Below the pieces are notes generated by a model. The model saw nothing but the letters and a program-made list of their open reading frames with translations. It was not told the origin of the DNA and searched no databases. 64,000 nt of DNA, taken from NCBI GenBank assembly GCA_050287725.1, contig JBNKCL010000091.1:12860-76859 (forward strand). The letters are read 5' to 3'. A program made the translations under genes and the position numbers. Source of the DNA: CBFDBF01 sp050287725. GTDB taxonomy: Bacteria; Pseudomonadota; Gammaproteobacteria; Chromatiales; Chromatiaceae. This document shows positions 26,183 to 34,843 of this stretch, piece after piece. How positions within the stretch are numbered: the first letter of the stretch is position 1; each line of letters opens with the position of its first letter.

Positions 26183-27802
26183 ATGTCTAACACAAACAAG
26201 CGTTTCATCTCCGTCCAGGTAAAAATCCTTGCTGCCGTGATCATGGTGTTCCTGATCGCTATGGCGGTGGTAACTGGCTATTCCGCGCAGCAACAGAAAG
26301 CCGAGTTGCTGCAAGCGGTGGAAGCCCAGGCGGGCGACCTGATCAACAGCTATTTCGACAGCATGAACACCATGATGTTTACCGGCACCATGGCGAAACG
26401 GGAGATTCTTCGGGAAAAGCTTGAGGGGCGGGATGAGGTGCTGGAGATCCGCATGCTGCGCGGTGACCCGGTTTCCAAGTTGTTCGGGCCCGGTTTCGAG
26501 CATGAAAAACCTGTGGGTGACGCCGAGGTTCAGGCGCTGCAAGGGAAACGTGTGTTCGAGGTGGTCGAGGTGGATGGCCATCGGGAACTGAACATCATTC
26601 AACCCTTCCATGCGCTGACCAATTACAACGGCACGAACTGTATTACCTGTCATCAGGTTGAAGAGGGGACTGTGCTGGGAGCGGTGCATCTGCGGTACTC
26701 GTTGGAAACGCGGGATGCCGCCGTTGAACGAAGTGTCATACGGGGCGCCTTGATGAATCTGGGGGTCTTCGTAGTCGGATTAATCCTGCTGACGGTGCTG
26801 GTGCGGCATATCGTTATCAAGCCGCTCAATATTCTGCGTCAGACGGTTGAGACGGTGGAAGGGGAGGTCGATCTGCGGCCGCGAGTTCAACTCTCGGTAA
26901 ATGATGAATTCGGAAATGTCGGGACCGCCGTCAACAGCATGCTGGACAGGTTCCGTTCCACCATTCATGAACTGATGGCCAACATGGAAGGTTTGGTGGA
27001 ACATGCAAACGGACTTTCGCGGGTTGCAGAGCAGTCGGAAACCGGAATTGTCGAACAGGAAAAGCAAACCAAACAACTGACATTGGCGGTCAGTGAGTTA
27101 TCAACGGCGGCGCAGGATGTGGCCAGCAGTGCCGCCAGGGCGGAGGAGGCCGCCCGCCAGGCGCTTACCAGCGCTTCTGACGGCCAGAATGTGGTCTCCC
27201 AAGTTGTCAACGACATCGCATTACTTGCCGGGCGAATTGAAAATGCCGGTAACGTGGTCAAGGAGCTGGCGGAAGGAACGAGTAAGATCGGCCAGGTCTC
27301 AGAGGCGATTACCGCCATTGCGGAGCAGACGAATCTGCTGGCGTTGAATGCGGCTATTGAAGCGGCTCGGGCAGGGGAGCAGGGGCGCGGCTTTGCGGTG
27401 GTGGCGGATGAGGTTCGGAGTCTGGCGCAGCGTACCCAGGAAGCGACCCAGGAGATCCGCAACATTATCGAACAACTGAGAAATTCCTCGGAAGAAGCGG
27501 TCAAGGTTATGGAGGAGGGAAAGACAGAGGCGGAGCATAGCGTGACTGAATCCCGGCTGGCGGGAAATGCGCTTCAGGAGATTGCCGCCTCCGTCAGTTC
27601 CATTACCGATATGAATACCCGTATCGCCACCGCAGCGGAGGAGCAGAGCGCGATGGTGGAAGAGGTCGACCGGAATATTGTTTCGATCAACGGAGTCGTC
27701 CACAAAACGGCCGAAGGGTCGCGGCAGACCGCGCGGTCGAGCGAAGAATTGGCCTCGGTAGCAGGCCGCCTGGAACAGATGATCAATCAGTTCAAGACCT
27801 GA
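26183..27802 (+). CDS. Methyl-accepting chemotaxis protein with a periplasmic c-type haem motif
   Basis: The 539-residue receptor has an N-terminal membrane helix (~11-32), a periplasmic domain, a second helix (~187-209), a HAMP domain and a signalling domain with the hairpin tip EQTNLLALNAAIEAARAGEQ and GFAVVADEVRSLAQRT. The periplasmic part contains CITCH (153-157), a covalent haem-c site, as in redox- or gas-sensing chemoreceptors such as DcrA of Desulfovibrio (from known family examples). It probably directs energy taxis. Transcribed from a clear sigma28 promoter. Confidence 0.92.
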   Translation: MSNTNKRFISVQVKILAAVIMVFLIAMAVVTGYSAQQQKAELLQAVEAQAGDLINSYFDSMNTMMFTGTMAKREILREKLEGRDEVLEIRMLRGDPVSKLFGPGFEHEKPVGDAEVQALQGKRVFEVVEVDGHRELNIIQPFHALTNYNGTNCITCHQVEEGTVLGAVHLRYSLETRDAAVERSVIRGALMNLGVFVVGLILLTVLVRHIVIKPLNILRQTVETVEGEVDLRPRVQLSVNDEFGNVGTAVNSMLDRFRSTIHELMANMEGLVEHANGLSRVAEQSETGIVEQEKQTKQLTLAVSELSTAAQDVASSAARAEEAARQALTSASDGQNVVSQVVNDIALLAGRIENAGNVVKELAEGTSKIGQVSEAITAIAEQTNLLALNAAIEAARAGEQGRGFAVVADEVRSLAQRTQEATQEIRNIIEQLRNSSEEAVKVMEEGKTEAEHSVTESRLAGNALQEIAASVSSITDMNTRIATAAEEQSAMVEEVDRNIVSINGVVHKTAEGSRQTARSSEELASVAGRLEQMINQFKT

Positions 27803-28028
27803 GAAACTTCCGTTTCATTCGGCGCTTCGGCGACCCGCCCCCGCGATTTTGCAAGCGGTCGGAAGCCCGGCAGTTGCGGGCGATTTCATATTCCGGCCGC
27901 CCATACCCATATCACCTGCAGCTGTCGCCTTGAAAGCAAGGCGGGGAGTGGAGTATCGTCACGGATTCGGGAAGTATCCGGAATCCCTGATTGGGGTCGA
28001 ATCGGCAAACAGGCGTTTTACATCTCTG

Positions 28029-28436
28029 ATGAAACAATTCTGGCAATGGGTATCTGCACTGTTGTTACTGGCGGTTTTGCCGGTTTTCGGACAGTCGGAA
28101 GATGATAAATCGCAGGCTGGCGCCCCACAGGCGGAAGAGATGACTTCCGCTCCCATAGGGTCGGGGAACGGAGCCGAAGCGGAGCGGGTTCGGGGGTTGA
28201 TCGGGGAAAACCGGGAGAAACTGGAAGCCGCCCGGCAAAGGAATCTGGAACTGGCGGAACGGAGAGCGAGGCTGGAACGGCGGCTCGCGGAGTTGCGCCG
28301 GGAACTGAAAAAAAGTGACCAGTTGCGGGATCAGATCCTGGATTCGGCGTCGGCCCCGGAAGCAGCGGAAGCGGTCGCGCAGCCCGGAGAAAAACAGAGC
28401 AAAGGGCAGCCGGGGACAGCGGTTTCCCCGCAGTGA
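28029..28436 (+). CDS. Hypothetical secreted coiled-coil protein
   Basis: Not recognised. From the ATG at 28029 the 135-residue product has a signal peptide (KQFWQWVSALLLLAVLPVFG) and a charged heptad-rich segment (~residues 60-110; e.g. ARLERRLAELRRELKKSDQ) predicted to form a coiled coil. The frame continues upstream, but that part lacks a signal and is rejected. The 226-bp gap before it (27803-28028) shows no gene. Ribosome binding site is weak, so moderate confidence. Confidence 0.5.
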   Translation: MKQFWQWVSALLLLAVLPVFGQSEDDKSQAGAPQAEEMTSAPIGSGNGAEAERVRGLIGENREKLEAARQRNLELAERRARLERRLAELRRELKKSDQLRDQILDSASAPEAAEAVAQPGEKQSKGQPGTAVSPQ

Positions 28437-28608
28437 AATCCTCTTCAAAAATTATGGATTTTCGGTTCCTGGTGAAGCCGGGGCTGAAACTGGTGTATTC
28501 TTCACCATATGCATTCATGCAAAACAACCCGGATTGGGCGGTATGGAAAATCTCGCCAACAAGTGGATTAGGACGCCCGGTCCGAATAACCGAAGGAGGA
28601 AGCAGTAG

Positions 28609-29079
28609 ATGTTGGTAAAAGACATCATGACCCGTTTATCGCGCACGGTAACCCCCGACACCAACCTGATCGAAGTGGTTTCGCTGATGTGTCTCTATCG
28701 ATTCTCCGGGCTGCCGGTGGTGGAAGACGGGGATAAGTTGGTCGGACTCGTGGCCGAAAAGGATGTGTTGAACCGTCTTTTTCCGAGCCTGGAGGATTTG
28801 ATGGAGTCGGGGGCGACGGTCGATTACGACAAGATGATGGACAAGTACCAGGATGTCATGAATCTGAAAGTGAAAGACCTGATGACCGAAAAGGTGATTA
28901 CGGTACAACCGGACATGCATATCCTGCGGGCTGCAACCATCATGGTGCGCCATCGTTTCCGTCGAATTCCGGTTTCGGACGGTGGGCGTCTGGTAGGCAT
29001 GTTGAGCCTGGGTGATGTTCACAAAGCGATCTTCCAGGCAAACATCTCCAAGGGTCTGTGCAATACGGCCCCTGAATAA
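28609..29079 (+). CDS. Tandem CBS-domain protein
   Basis: The 156-residue product consists of two CBS domains: KDIMTRLSRTVTPDTNLIEV with RFSGLPVVEDGDKLVGLVAEKD, and VKDLMTEKVITVQPDMHILR with RFRRIPVSDGGRLVGMLSLGD. Such free-standing pairs usually bind adenine nucleotides and report energy state. AAGGAGGAA just upstream is a strong ribosome binding site. The cytochrome gene begins 59 bp downstream, so the two may be co-transcribed. Confidence 0.88.
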   Translation: MLVKDIMTRLSRTVTPDTNLIEVVSLMCLYRFSGLPVVEDGDKLVGLVAEKDVLNRLFPSLEDLMESGATVDYDKMMDKYQDVMNLKVKDLMTEKVITVQPDMHILRAATIMVRHRFRRIPVSDGGRLVGMLSLGDVHKAIFQANISKGLCNTAPE

Positions 29080-29138
29080 CCGAATCGGATTTGAGCGCAA
29101 GGAACCGGTTGTTTTGGGCCGGTTACGAGAGAAAAGGT

Positions 29139-29936
29139 TTGAAATACGGTCGTTCCAAAACTTTGCTTGTGGCCATGACACTATTGATCGCCGCGGGGGA
29201 TGGTATTGCTCAAACCCCGGCGGAGATCGCTCAGCAAGAAGCGGAAGAGGCCCTCAAACTCACCCCCAATCCTGAAAACGGGCGAGAGGTGTTCAAAGTA
29301 TGCGCCATCTGCCATCTGCCGGAAGGGTGGGGGACACGGGACGGCTATTACCCTCAGATTGCAGGTCAGCTTCAAAGCGTCATCATCAAGCAACTGGCCG
29401 ATATCCGGGCGCGGAACCGGGATAATCCCACCATGCGGCCGTTTACCGCGCCGCGACTGCTGGGTGGGCCGCAGGAGATCGCCGATGTGGCCGCCTATAT
29501 TTCGCAGCTTCCGATGAACCCGGAGAACGGCGTTGGTTCCGGTGATGACCTTGCGTTTGGAAAAAAACTGTTTCAGGATAATTGCGAAGATTGTCATGGA
29601 AAGAGCGGGGGTGGGAATGCGAAGAAGCATATTCCTTCCATTCGCGGTCAGCACTTCGGTTATTTATCTCGACAGTTTGAATGGATTCGCTCCGGCCGCA
29701 GACGCAACGCTGATCAAGAGATGGAGAAACAAATCAACCGTTTTACCAAGCGTGAGGAGTATGCGGTTCTGGACTATGTGTCACGTCTGGGACCGCCGCC
29801 GAAAAAACGTGCTCCGGTCGGTTGGTTGAATCCGGATTTTCCGAACTATTCCCGCGACTACCCGCCCCCCATGGCGTGGGATCTCCCGTTGGCCCCGGGG
29901 GAGACCGCCCAGCCGAGAAAACCGGCGCAACAATAA
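29139..29936 (+). CDS. Dihaem cytochrome c (cytochrome c4/c553-like)
   Basis: The product (265 residues from the TTG at 29139) has a signal peptide (LKYGRSK, then TLLVAMTLLIAAGDGIAQ) and two haem-c sites: CAICH in the first half and CEDCH in the second, each with a downstream Met-bearing segment (e.g. NPTMRPFTAP). This gives a c4-type two-domain periplasmic electron carrier. A second TTG at 29091 is also in frame. It may pass electrons from the sulfide dehydrogenase transcribed towards it, which is inference. Confidence 0.82.
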   Translation: MKYGRSKTLLVAMTLLIAAGDGIAQTPAEIAQQEAEEALKLTPNPENGREVFKVCAICHLPEGWGTRDGYYPQIAGQLQSVIIKQLADIRARNRDNPTMRPFTAPRLLGGPQEIADVAAYISQLPMNPENGVGSGDDLAFGKKLFQDNCEDCHGKSGGGNAKKHIPSIRGQHFGYLSRQFEWIRSGRRRNADQEMEKQINRFTKREEYAVLDYVSRLGPPPKKRAPVGWLNPDFPNYSRDYPPPMAWDLPLAPGETAQPRKPAQQ

Positions 29937-29978
29937 ATCGCAGGAAAAGAGTTCCGGTTACTGCCTGGCGTCGCAGGT

Positions 29979-31265
29979 TCAGTCAAAGATGTCGTGGGTG
30001 ATGTTGTTGAACCAACTGTGGGCGTAGGCTACCTCCCGCCGCATATTCTCCCGATTTGACGGGTCCGTAAGCCCGCCTGAGACCTGATAGATTTTATTGC
30101 GGTCTTTTGTTAGCCGGTAAACGGCAGCTACTGAAAAGGCGTAGTCACGGCCGGCAATGGAGTAGCAGGTATTTGCATAGGACGGGATGCCCGGCTCCCG
30201 GCCGTTCAGCAGAGCCGCCACAGCGGCGGCGCACACTTTGCCCTCCACATTGGCGGAATAGCCGGACTTCGGCAGCCCGTTGGCGTCACTGGCGTCACCG
30301 ATGACATGGATGCCGGGGTGGAGCTTCGATTCAAAAGTGCCGAGATCCACGGGACACCAACCCTGGTCGTCGGTGAGGCCGGCGGCAAACGCGATCTTGC
30401 CGGCTTTTTGGGCCGGAATGAGATTCAGGACATCGGCCTTTACGGAATCGCCGAACTGGGTGGTCACCGTTTTGCTGGCGGGGTCCACCGCGACCACACC
30501 GGCCTCTTCCGGTTCGCCATGCCACTCGATCATGGCATGTTCCGTTTGATAACCGTATAGCGCCTCCCAGGCGCCTACGAACAGTCCCATTTTCGAAAAA
30601 TTAGGCTTGGGATCGAGGATGATCACCTTGGAGCGCGGTTTTCGCTGTTGCAGATACATGGCGACCTGACTGGCGCGTTCGTAGGGTCCGGGCGGGCAGC
30701 GAAACGGGTAGGCGGGCGGTGCGATCACCACGGTGCCCCCGTCCGGCATCGCTTCCAGTTGCTTGCGCAGGGTGACGGTTTGGGTACCGGCCTTCCAGGC
30801 ATGGGGGATGGTTTCCGCCACCTGTGCGTCATAACCTTCGATGGTGTCCCATCTGAAATCGATACCCGGGGCAACGATACAGCGATCGAATGGGAAGCGG
30901 TTCCCGCCGGCGGTGACGACCTGCCGGCTCTCCGGATCGATGGAGGTGGCGGTGTCAAACACCACATTGACGCCATGCTTTCCCAACCCGGAGTAGCCGA
31001 ACCGGATCTGATCGATGTTGCGTTCCCCGCTCAGGACCTCATTACTCATGTAACAGGTGTAATAGTCCCGGTTGCTTTCGATCAGAGTGACTTCGATGGT
31101 GGGATCCATCAGGCGCAGGTACTTGGCCGTGGTTGCACCGCCGGTGCCGCCGCCGACCACCACTACTTTTTTGCTGGCGCCCAGTGCGAGATAGGGGCTG
31201 CCGGCCAGTCCGATCATGGTGGCGGCGCCGGCCGTCCGAATAAATCCTCTGCGGCTGATGTTCAT
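29979..31265 (-). CDS. fccB: Flavocytochrome c sulfide dehydrogenase, flavoprotein subunit FccB
   Basis: The 428-residue protein starts with a Tat signal (SRRGFIRTAGAATMIGLAG) for folded export. It has the FAD-binding motif KVVVVGGGTGGATTAKYL and FccB landmarks: DYYTCYMSNEVLSG, FRCPPGPYERASQ (first redox Cys), GDASDANGLPKSG and ANTCYSIAG (second redox Cys). It oxidises sulfide in the periplasm and passes electrons to the cytochrome subunit. It is 20 bp downstream of fccA. Confidence 0.95.
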   Translation of the reverse strand: MNISRRGFIRTAGAATMIGLAGSPYLALGASKKVVVVGGGTGGATTAKYLRLMDPTIEVTLIESNRDYYTCYMSNEVLSGERNIDQIRFGYSGLGKHGVNVVFDTATSIDPESRQVVTAGGNRFPFDRCIVAPGIDFRWDTIEGYDAQVAETIPHAWKAGTQTVTLRKQLEAMPDGGTVVIAPPAYPFRCPPGPYERASQVAMYLQQRKPRSKVIILDPKPNFSKMGLFVGAWEALYGYQTEHAMIEWHGEPEEAGVVAVDPASKTVTTQFGDSVKADVLNLIPAQKAGKIAFAAGLTDDQGWCPVDLGTFESKLHPGIHVIGDASDANGLPKSGYSANVEGKVCAAAVAALLNGREPGIPSYANTCYSIAGRDYAFSVAAVYRLTKDRNKIYQVSGGLTDPSNRENMRREVAYAHSWFNNITHDIFD

Positions 31266-31285
31266 GCGGATTCTCTCTCTTTATC

Positions 31286-31906
31286 TCATTGCTGCTGGCT
31301 GGCGTAGTAGTCGAGCAACGCCTCGATACCGGCACTCCCTTCCCGGGTGTGCACCGTTTCCAGCCGTTTTTTCATCTTTCTGCCGGCTAATCGGTCGCCG
31401 TGGACAAAATCGGTAAGCGCCCATTCCAGATAGGTGCGCCATTGACCGGCCAGGATGCCGGAGTCATCCTCGGTAGAGCTGCCGTTTTCGCCATGACACT
31501 TTTGGCAGTACTTTTCGTGGAGTTTGGCGCCTTTAGCCGCCTGATCCGGGTTGGAAGTCTGTTTGGCTTTGATGAAGGGCTTGGCCGCAAAGTAGTCCGC
31601 AAGCTGGATGATCTCCTTTTCGCTATAACCTTTGGCGATCCGGTCCATGACAGTAGCGGGGATATCGCCGCTCGCATACCCTTTCATGATATCGATCAAA
31701 TAGTCTTTGGAGAGACCGGAGATGGTAGGGATGGCGGGGCCGTTGCTGGCGCCGTTGCTGCCGTGACAACCGGCGCAGGTATTGGCCAGCATTTCGGAAT
31801 CGGCGCCGGCCAATAGCTCGGGGGGGCGTGTCTCCTTATTTTCCGCCGCACTCACGTTGGCAACGGCGGTTACCAGGACGACGATCAGTGCCAACAGATA
31901 TCTCAT
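31286..31906 (-). CDS. fccA: Flavocytochrome c sulfide dehydrogenase, dihaem cytochrome subunit FccA
   Basis: From the ATG at 31906 (AGGAGAA upstream) the product is 206 residues with a signal peptide (YLLALIVVLVTAVANVSA) and haem sites CAGCH and CQKCH. The segment ANTCAGCHGSNGASNGPAIP is typical of FccA. It accepts electrons from FccB and passes them on to soluble cytochromes. The gene order fccA-fccB on the minus strand is standard. A 160-bp gap (31907-32066) separates it from the ankyrin gene upstream. Confidence 0.92.
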   Translation of the reverse strand: MRYLLALIVVLVTAVANVSAAENKETRPPELLAGADSEMLANTCAGCHGSNGASNGPAIPTISGLSKDYLIDIMKGYASGDIPATVMDRIAKGYSEKEIIQLADYFAAKPFIKAKQTSNPDQAAKGAKLHEKYCQKCHGENGSSTEDDSGILAGQWRTYLEWALTDFVHGDRLAGRKMKKRLETVHTREGSAGIEALLDYYASQQQ

Positions 31907-32066
31907 GTTGCTGCGTTCTCCTGCTGTATACATTCAGGTACTGAGACGGCCGGTTCCTGCGCGGTCTCGGTATTGTGGATATGGTGTTCGACCACACTGT
32001 GTCTGAGACGTTCGATTGCGAAATATGCGACCTGCGTTTGGGTATTGAGGGACCTTGGGTGGCCGG

Positions 32067-33008
32067 TCAGGGCGTCTGCGACAACAGTTTCTGAATCTGG
32101 CTGTTATTGCCGGCACGGGCGAGATCGGTTGCTGTGCGGCCCTGCTGATCCCGTAGTGTCGTATCCGCAGCGTTTTCCAACAGGAGTGCAACGGTAGGTT
32201 CCGATCCGGCCGCTACCGCTTCCATCAGGGCGGTACGTCCGGCGTCGTCCTGTTTGTTGATGTCGGCGCCCGCCGCGAGCAGCAGCTTGACGATCTCCGG
32301 GTGCTCCGCCTGTGCGGCAATAATCAGGGCAGTGGCGCCATCTGACGCAACCGCATCGACAGACGCCCCGTTGTTTAGAAGCACGCCGGCTACATCGACG
32401 AACCCTTTGTCAGCGGCGACGTGTAGCGGTGTCTGACCGGTATCGTTACGGGCATTGATATCGCTGCCGTTTTTTGCCAGCAGCTCGACGGTGCCGGCAT
32501 GGTTGTTTTCCACAGCATGCATGAGGGCCGTCTTACCCTTCTTGTCACTTCCTTTCGGGTCGGCACCCTTGTACAGAAGTTGCTCCACCATGTCGGTGAG
32601 GCCGTATTTCGCGGCAATCGAAAGCGCGTCCCACCCGGAACGGGTGCGCGCGTGGAGATCGGCTCCCCGTTCCAGCAGCATCGCAGAAATCGCGGTATGC
32701 CCGTTTTCAGCTGCAAAGGTGAGGGGGGTGCAACCGGCTTTTGCCTTGGCTCGAACGTCGGCGCCGCGCGATAACAACAGCACTACCGTATCCAGGTTGT
32801 CGTGCTCGATCGCCATCATGAGGGCAGTGACCCCGAGCTCATTGGCGGAATTGACGTCCGCGCCCTTGTCCAACAATTGCGTGATCGCCTGGTTGTCGCC
32901 GATAGATGCCGCCAGGCGCATCTCGCGGTCCAGTTCTTCATCGCCCAGGGCCGAGGCGGAGAACAGTATGAAAATGAGCGTCAGCAGAAAGTGTAATTGG
33001 GGCTTCAT
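32067..33008 (-). CDS. Secreted ankyrin-repeat protein
   Basis: From the ATG at 33008 the product is 313 residues with a signal peptide (KPQLHFLLTLIFILFSASALG) and about eight ankyrin repeats (e.g. LGVTALMMAIEHDNLDTVVL, DTGQTPLHVAADKGFVDVAG, DAGRTALMEAVAAGSEPTVA). There is no lipobox Cys, so it should be soluble in the periplasm. It starts 4 bp after the NapC-type gene, so the two are coupled, and it precedes fccAB. A role in assembling or protecting the cytochromes is inference. Confidence 0.88.
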   Translation of the reverse strand: MKPQLHFLLTLIFILFSASALGDEELDREMRLAASIGDNQAITQLLDKGADVNSANELGVTALMMAIEHDNLDTVVLLLSRGADVRAKAKAGCTPLTFAAENGHTAISAMLLERGADLHARTRSGWDALSIAAKYGLTDMVEQLLYKGADPKGSDKKGKTALMHAVENNHAGTVELLAKNGSDINARNDTGQTPLHVAADKGFVDVAGVLLNNGASVDAVASDGATALIIAAQAEHPEIVKLLLAAGADINKQDDAGRTALMEAVAAGSEPTVALLLENAADTTLRDQQGRTATDLARAGNNSQIQKLLSQTP

Positions 33009-33012
33009 GAGA

Positions 33013-33612
33013 TTACTGATTTGCTGTCGCACCTGGATCGGTGTTATCCGCCTGATCTGTTTCATCGGTCTGGTTCGATGCATCTACGGTATCCGGTTCA
33101 TCGGGTTCTTCGTGAGCGATTCCTTTGTGGCAGTCGATGCAGGTCTTGCCTTCATCCGGTGCGCGGCCGTGACGGTTCCGGGCGCTGCGGCTTTGGGCGC
33201 TCAGGTCCATCTGTGAGAAGTCGTGGCAGGTGCGGCACTCCCTGGAGTCGGTGCTTTTCATCCGATCCCAGACCCTGTTCGCCATATTCCAGCGCTCCTG
33301 ATAAAACTTTTCCGGCGTATCGATGGTGCCTGCGAGCTCGTGAAATACGTCTTTCGCCGCCACCACTTTGGCGATCATCTTGGGAATAAAATCCTTGGGA
33401 ACGTGACAATCGGAGCAGACGGCCCGTACCCCGGAAGCGTTCTTGTAGTGGACCGACTCCTTATACTCGTTCACATTGATCTGCATGGAGTGACAGGAGG
33501 AACAGAACTCCAGGGTATTGGTCTGGCTGATTCCGATGCTGAACAGGCCGGTAAAGGCGATTCCGGCCACGAACACCAGAAACATAACGATGATGGTTTT
33601 CTTGAGTCCCAC
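33013..33612 (-). CDS. NapC/NirT-type membrane-anchored tetrahaem cytochrome c
   Basis: The product (199 residues from the GTG at 33612) has an N-terminal membrane helix (KKTIIVMFLVFVAGIAFTGLF) and four CxxCH sites: CSSCH, CSDCH, CRTCH and CIDCH. This pattern fits the NapC/NirT quinol dehydrogenases that pass electrons between quinol and periplasmic proteins. A short acidic C-terminal tail follows. An ATG at 33651 is also in frame but has no ribosome binding site, whereas GAGGGG lies 10 bp before the GTG. First gene of the run leading to fccAB. Confidence 0.88.
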   Translation of the reverse strand: MGLKKTIIVMFLVFVAGIAFTGLFSIGISQTNTLEFCSSCHSMQINVNEYKESVHYKNASGVRAVCSDCHVPKDFIPKMIAKVVAAKDVFHELAGTIDTPEKFYQERWNMANRVWDRMKSTDSRECRTCHDFSQMDLSAQSRSARNRHGRAPDEGKTCIDCHKGIAHEEPDEPDTVDASNQTDETDQADNTDPGATANQ

Positions 33613-33661
33613 GTTGATGCATCCCCTCTTGGCCGGACATTTCGCCGGCATATTATTGTCG

Positions 33662-33787
33662 CTTACGGCTGTGCTTGGCGGGACTGCATGGCGAAGCGAT
33701 CTTTAATTGTTAGGTGTCGAATGGGCGGAGCGGCGGACTGGGTCGTTTCGCTCGGCCGCCATTCCCGCTCCCAGCGGAAGCCGTAAG
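33662..33787. repeat. Nested inverted repeats in the napC-hemerythrin gap
   Basis: An outer perfect 9-bp pair, CTTACGGCT (33662-33670) with AGCCGTAAG (33779-33787), encloses an inner pair GAATGGGCGG (33719-33728) with CCGCCATTC (33756-33764). The 494-bp intergenic stretch between the NapC and hemerythrin genes holds no credible gene. A second small repeat, CCGGGG/CCCCGG around TTGACA (34046-34065), sits near the hemerythrin start. Confidence 0.5.
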
Positions 33788-34106
33788 TGTATTTATGAAA
33801 GAAGATGTTACGAGATGATGCCGCAGGATGTAAAGGTGGGGCGCAAGGCCCGGGAGATTCGGAATATTATGAAAAACTGGAATACACTGTTGGGGCGATT
33901 TCCCTGCAACGGGAGTGGTTGTGACAGGCGAAGCTTATTGATTTGTAGATGTTTTTTTGCTTTTTTATGGGTTGTCGGGGAATATGTTCTTAAACCGGGC
34001 CAAGGCGGATGTTTTATTCATACCTTATGCCTTGCAGAGGAAATGCCGGGGTTGACACTCCCCGGAGAGTTTCGGATTTGTCGGAACCCAACAGGATGAT
34101 GCATAT

Positions 34107-34553
34107 ATGGCGAGTATTGCGGATACCATGACGAACGACCATCGGCGTTGCGACACGATTTTCGCCGATGCGGAGTCCTCCGTCTCTGATTCGGAGTGGG
34201 AGGAGGGGGCGGTCCGGTTCCAGCGGTTTCTCCAGGCGATGGAGCACCATTTTTCCATGGAGGAAAAGGTATTGTTCCCGGCTTTTGAGGAACGCACCGG
34301 GCAGGTTTCCGGACCCACATCGGTGATGCGAATGGAGCACTATCAGATGCGACAGCTCTTGTCCGAGATGAAGCAGGCGCTGGAGAAGCGGGATCGCGAC
34401 GGTTATCTGGGGCTTGCCGAAACCCTGATGATCATCATGCAACAGCACAATATGAAAGAAGAGCAGATGCTGTACCGCATGGCGGATCAGGTACTGGGGA
34501 CGGATGTCCCGCTGATACTGCGGAAACTGGAAGCGTTGAAGCCGGTCGGGTGA
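34107..34553 (+). CDS. Hemerythrin-like domain protein
   Basis: The 148-residue helical protein shows the diiron-binding pattern: His12 (NDHRRCD), HH in AMEHHFSMEEKVLFPAFE, His in MRMEHYQMR, and His in MQQHNMKEEQMLY. Such proteins bind O2 or NO or sense iron/redox state. A TTGACA hexamer (34052-34057) lies 49 bp upstream of the start. It is coupled to a DUF2249 gene and an NnrS-like membrane protein, a cluster typical of NO handling. Confidence 0.85.
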   Translation: MASIADTMTNDHRRCDTIFADAESSVSDSEWEEGAVRFQRFLQAMEHHFSMEEKVLFPAFEERTGQVSGPTSVMRMEHYQMRQLLSEMKQALEKRDRDGYLGLAETLMIIMQQHNMKEEQMLYRMADQVLGTDVPLILRKLEALKPVG

Positions 34554-34843
34554 TACGAAGTCCGAATAATGCGGAATCCATGAAACACTCCATTGATGTC
34601 AGTATGTTGGAGCCCTGCGAGCCCCTGGAGCGCACCCTGGCGGCTTTGCGGGAGTTGCAGCCCGGCGACTATCTGCATGTAATTCATCGGCGGGAACCGA
34701 TGTTGCTTTACCCCCTGTTGGAGCAGGGCGGTTTCAGTTGGCGCACCCGGCCGGGCGGGCCGGCGGGATACGAGGTTTTCATTTGGCGCCGGGGCGATGA
34801 TGTGGCGGGGCAGCCGGCGCTGCAAGACGCCGAAACCCGGTAG
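34550..34843 (+). CDS. DUF2249 domain protein
   Basis: The 97-residue product has the DUF2249 core: a start like SIDVSMLEPCEPLERTLAAL, then HRREPMLLYPLLEQGGFSW, resembling TusA-like alpha/beta folds. The GTG at 34550 overlaps the hemerythrin stop (GTGA); an ATG at 34580 is a possible alternative. No catalytic Cys of TusA type is in place. It is next to the hemerythrin and NnrS-like genes, where such domains often occur in denitrifiers; its role is unknown. Confidence 0.7.
   Translation: MIRSPNNAESMKHSIDVSMLEPCEPLERTLAALRELQPGDYLHVIHRREPMLLYPLLEQGGFSWRTRPGGPAGYEVFIWRRGDDVAGQPALQDAETR

Noticed and set aside
33709..33715. GTTAGGT, like the core site of an integron attC
   Set aside because: No partner RYYYAAC was found at the expected distance and no integrase or cassette array is nearby.
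33707..34099. Open frame of 130 codons upstream of the hemerythrin gene
   Set aside because: It runs through the nested inverted repeats, has no recognisable domain, and shows codon use unlike neighbouring genes.
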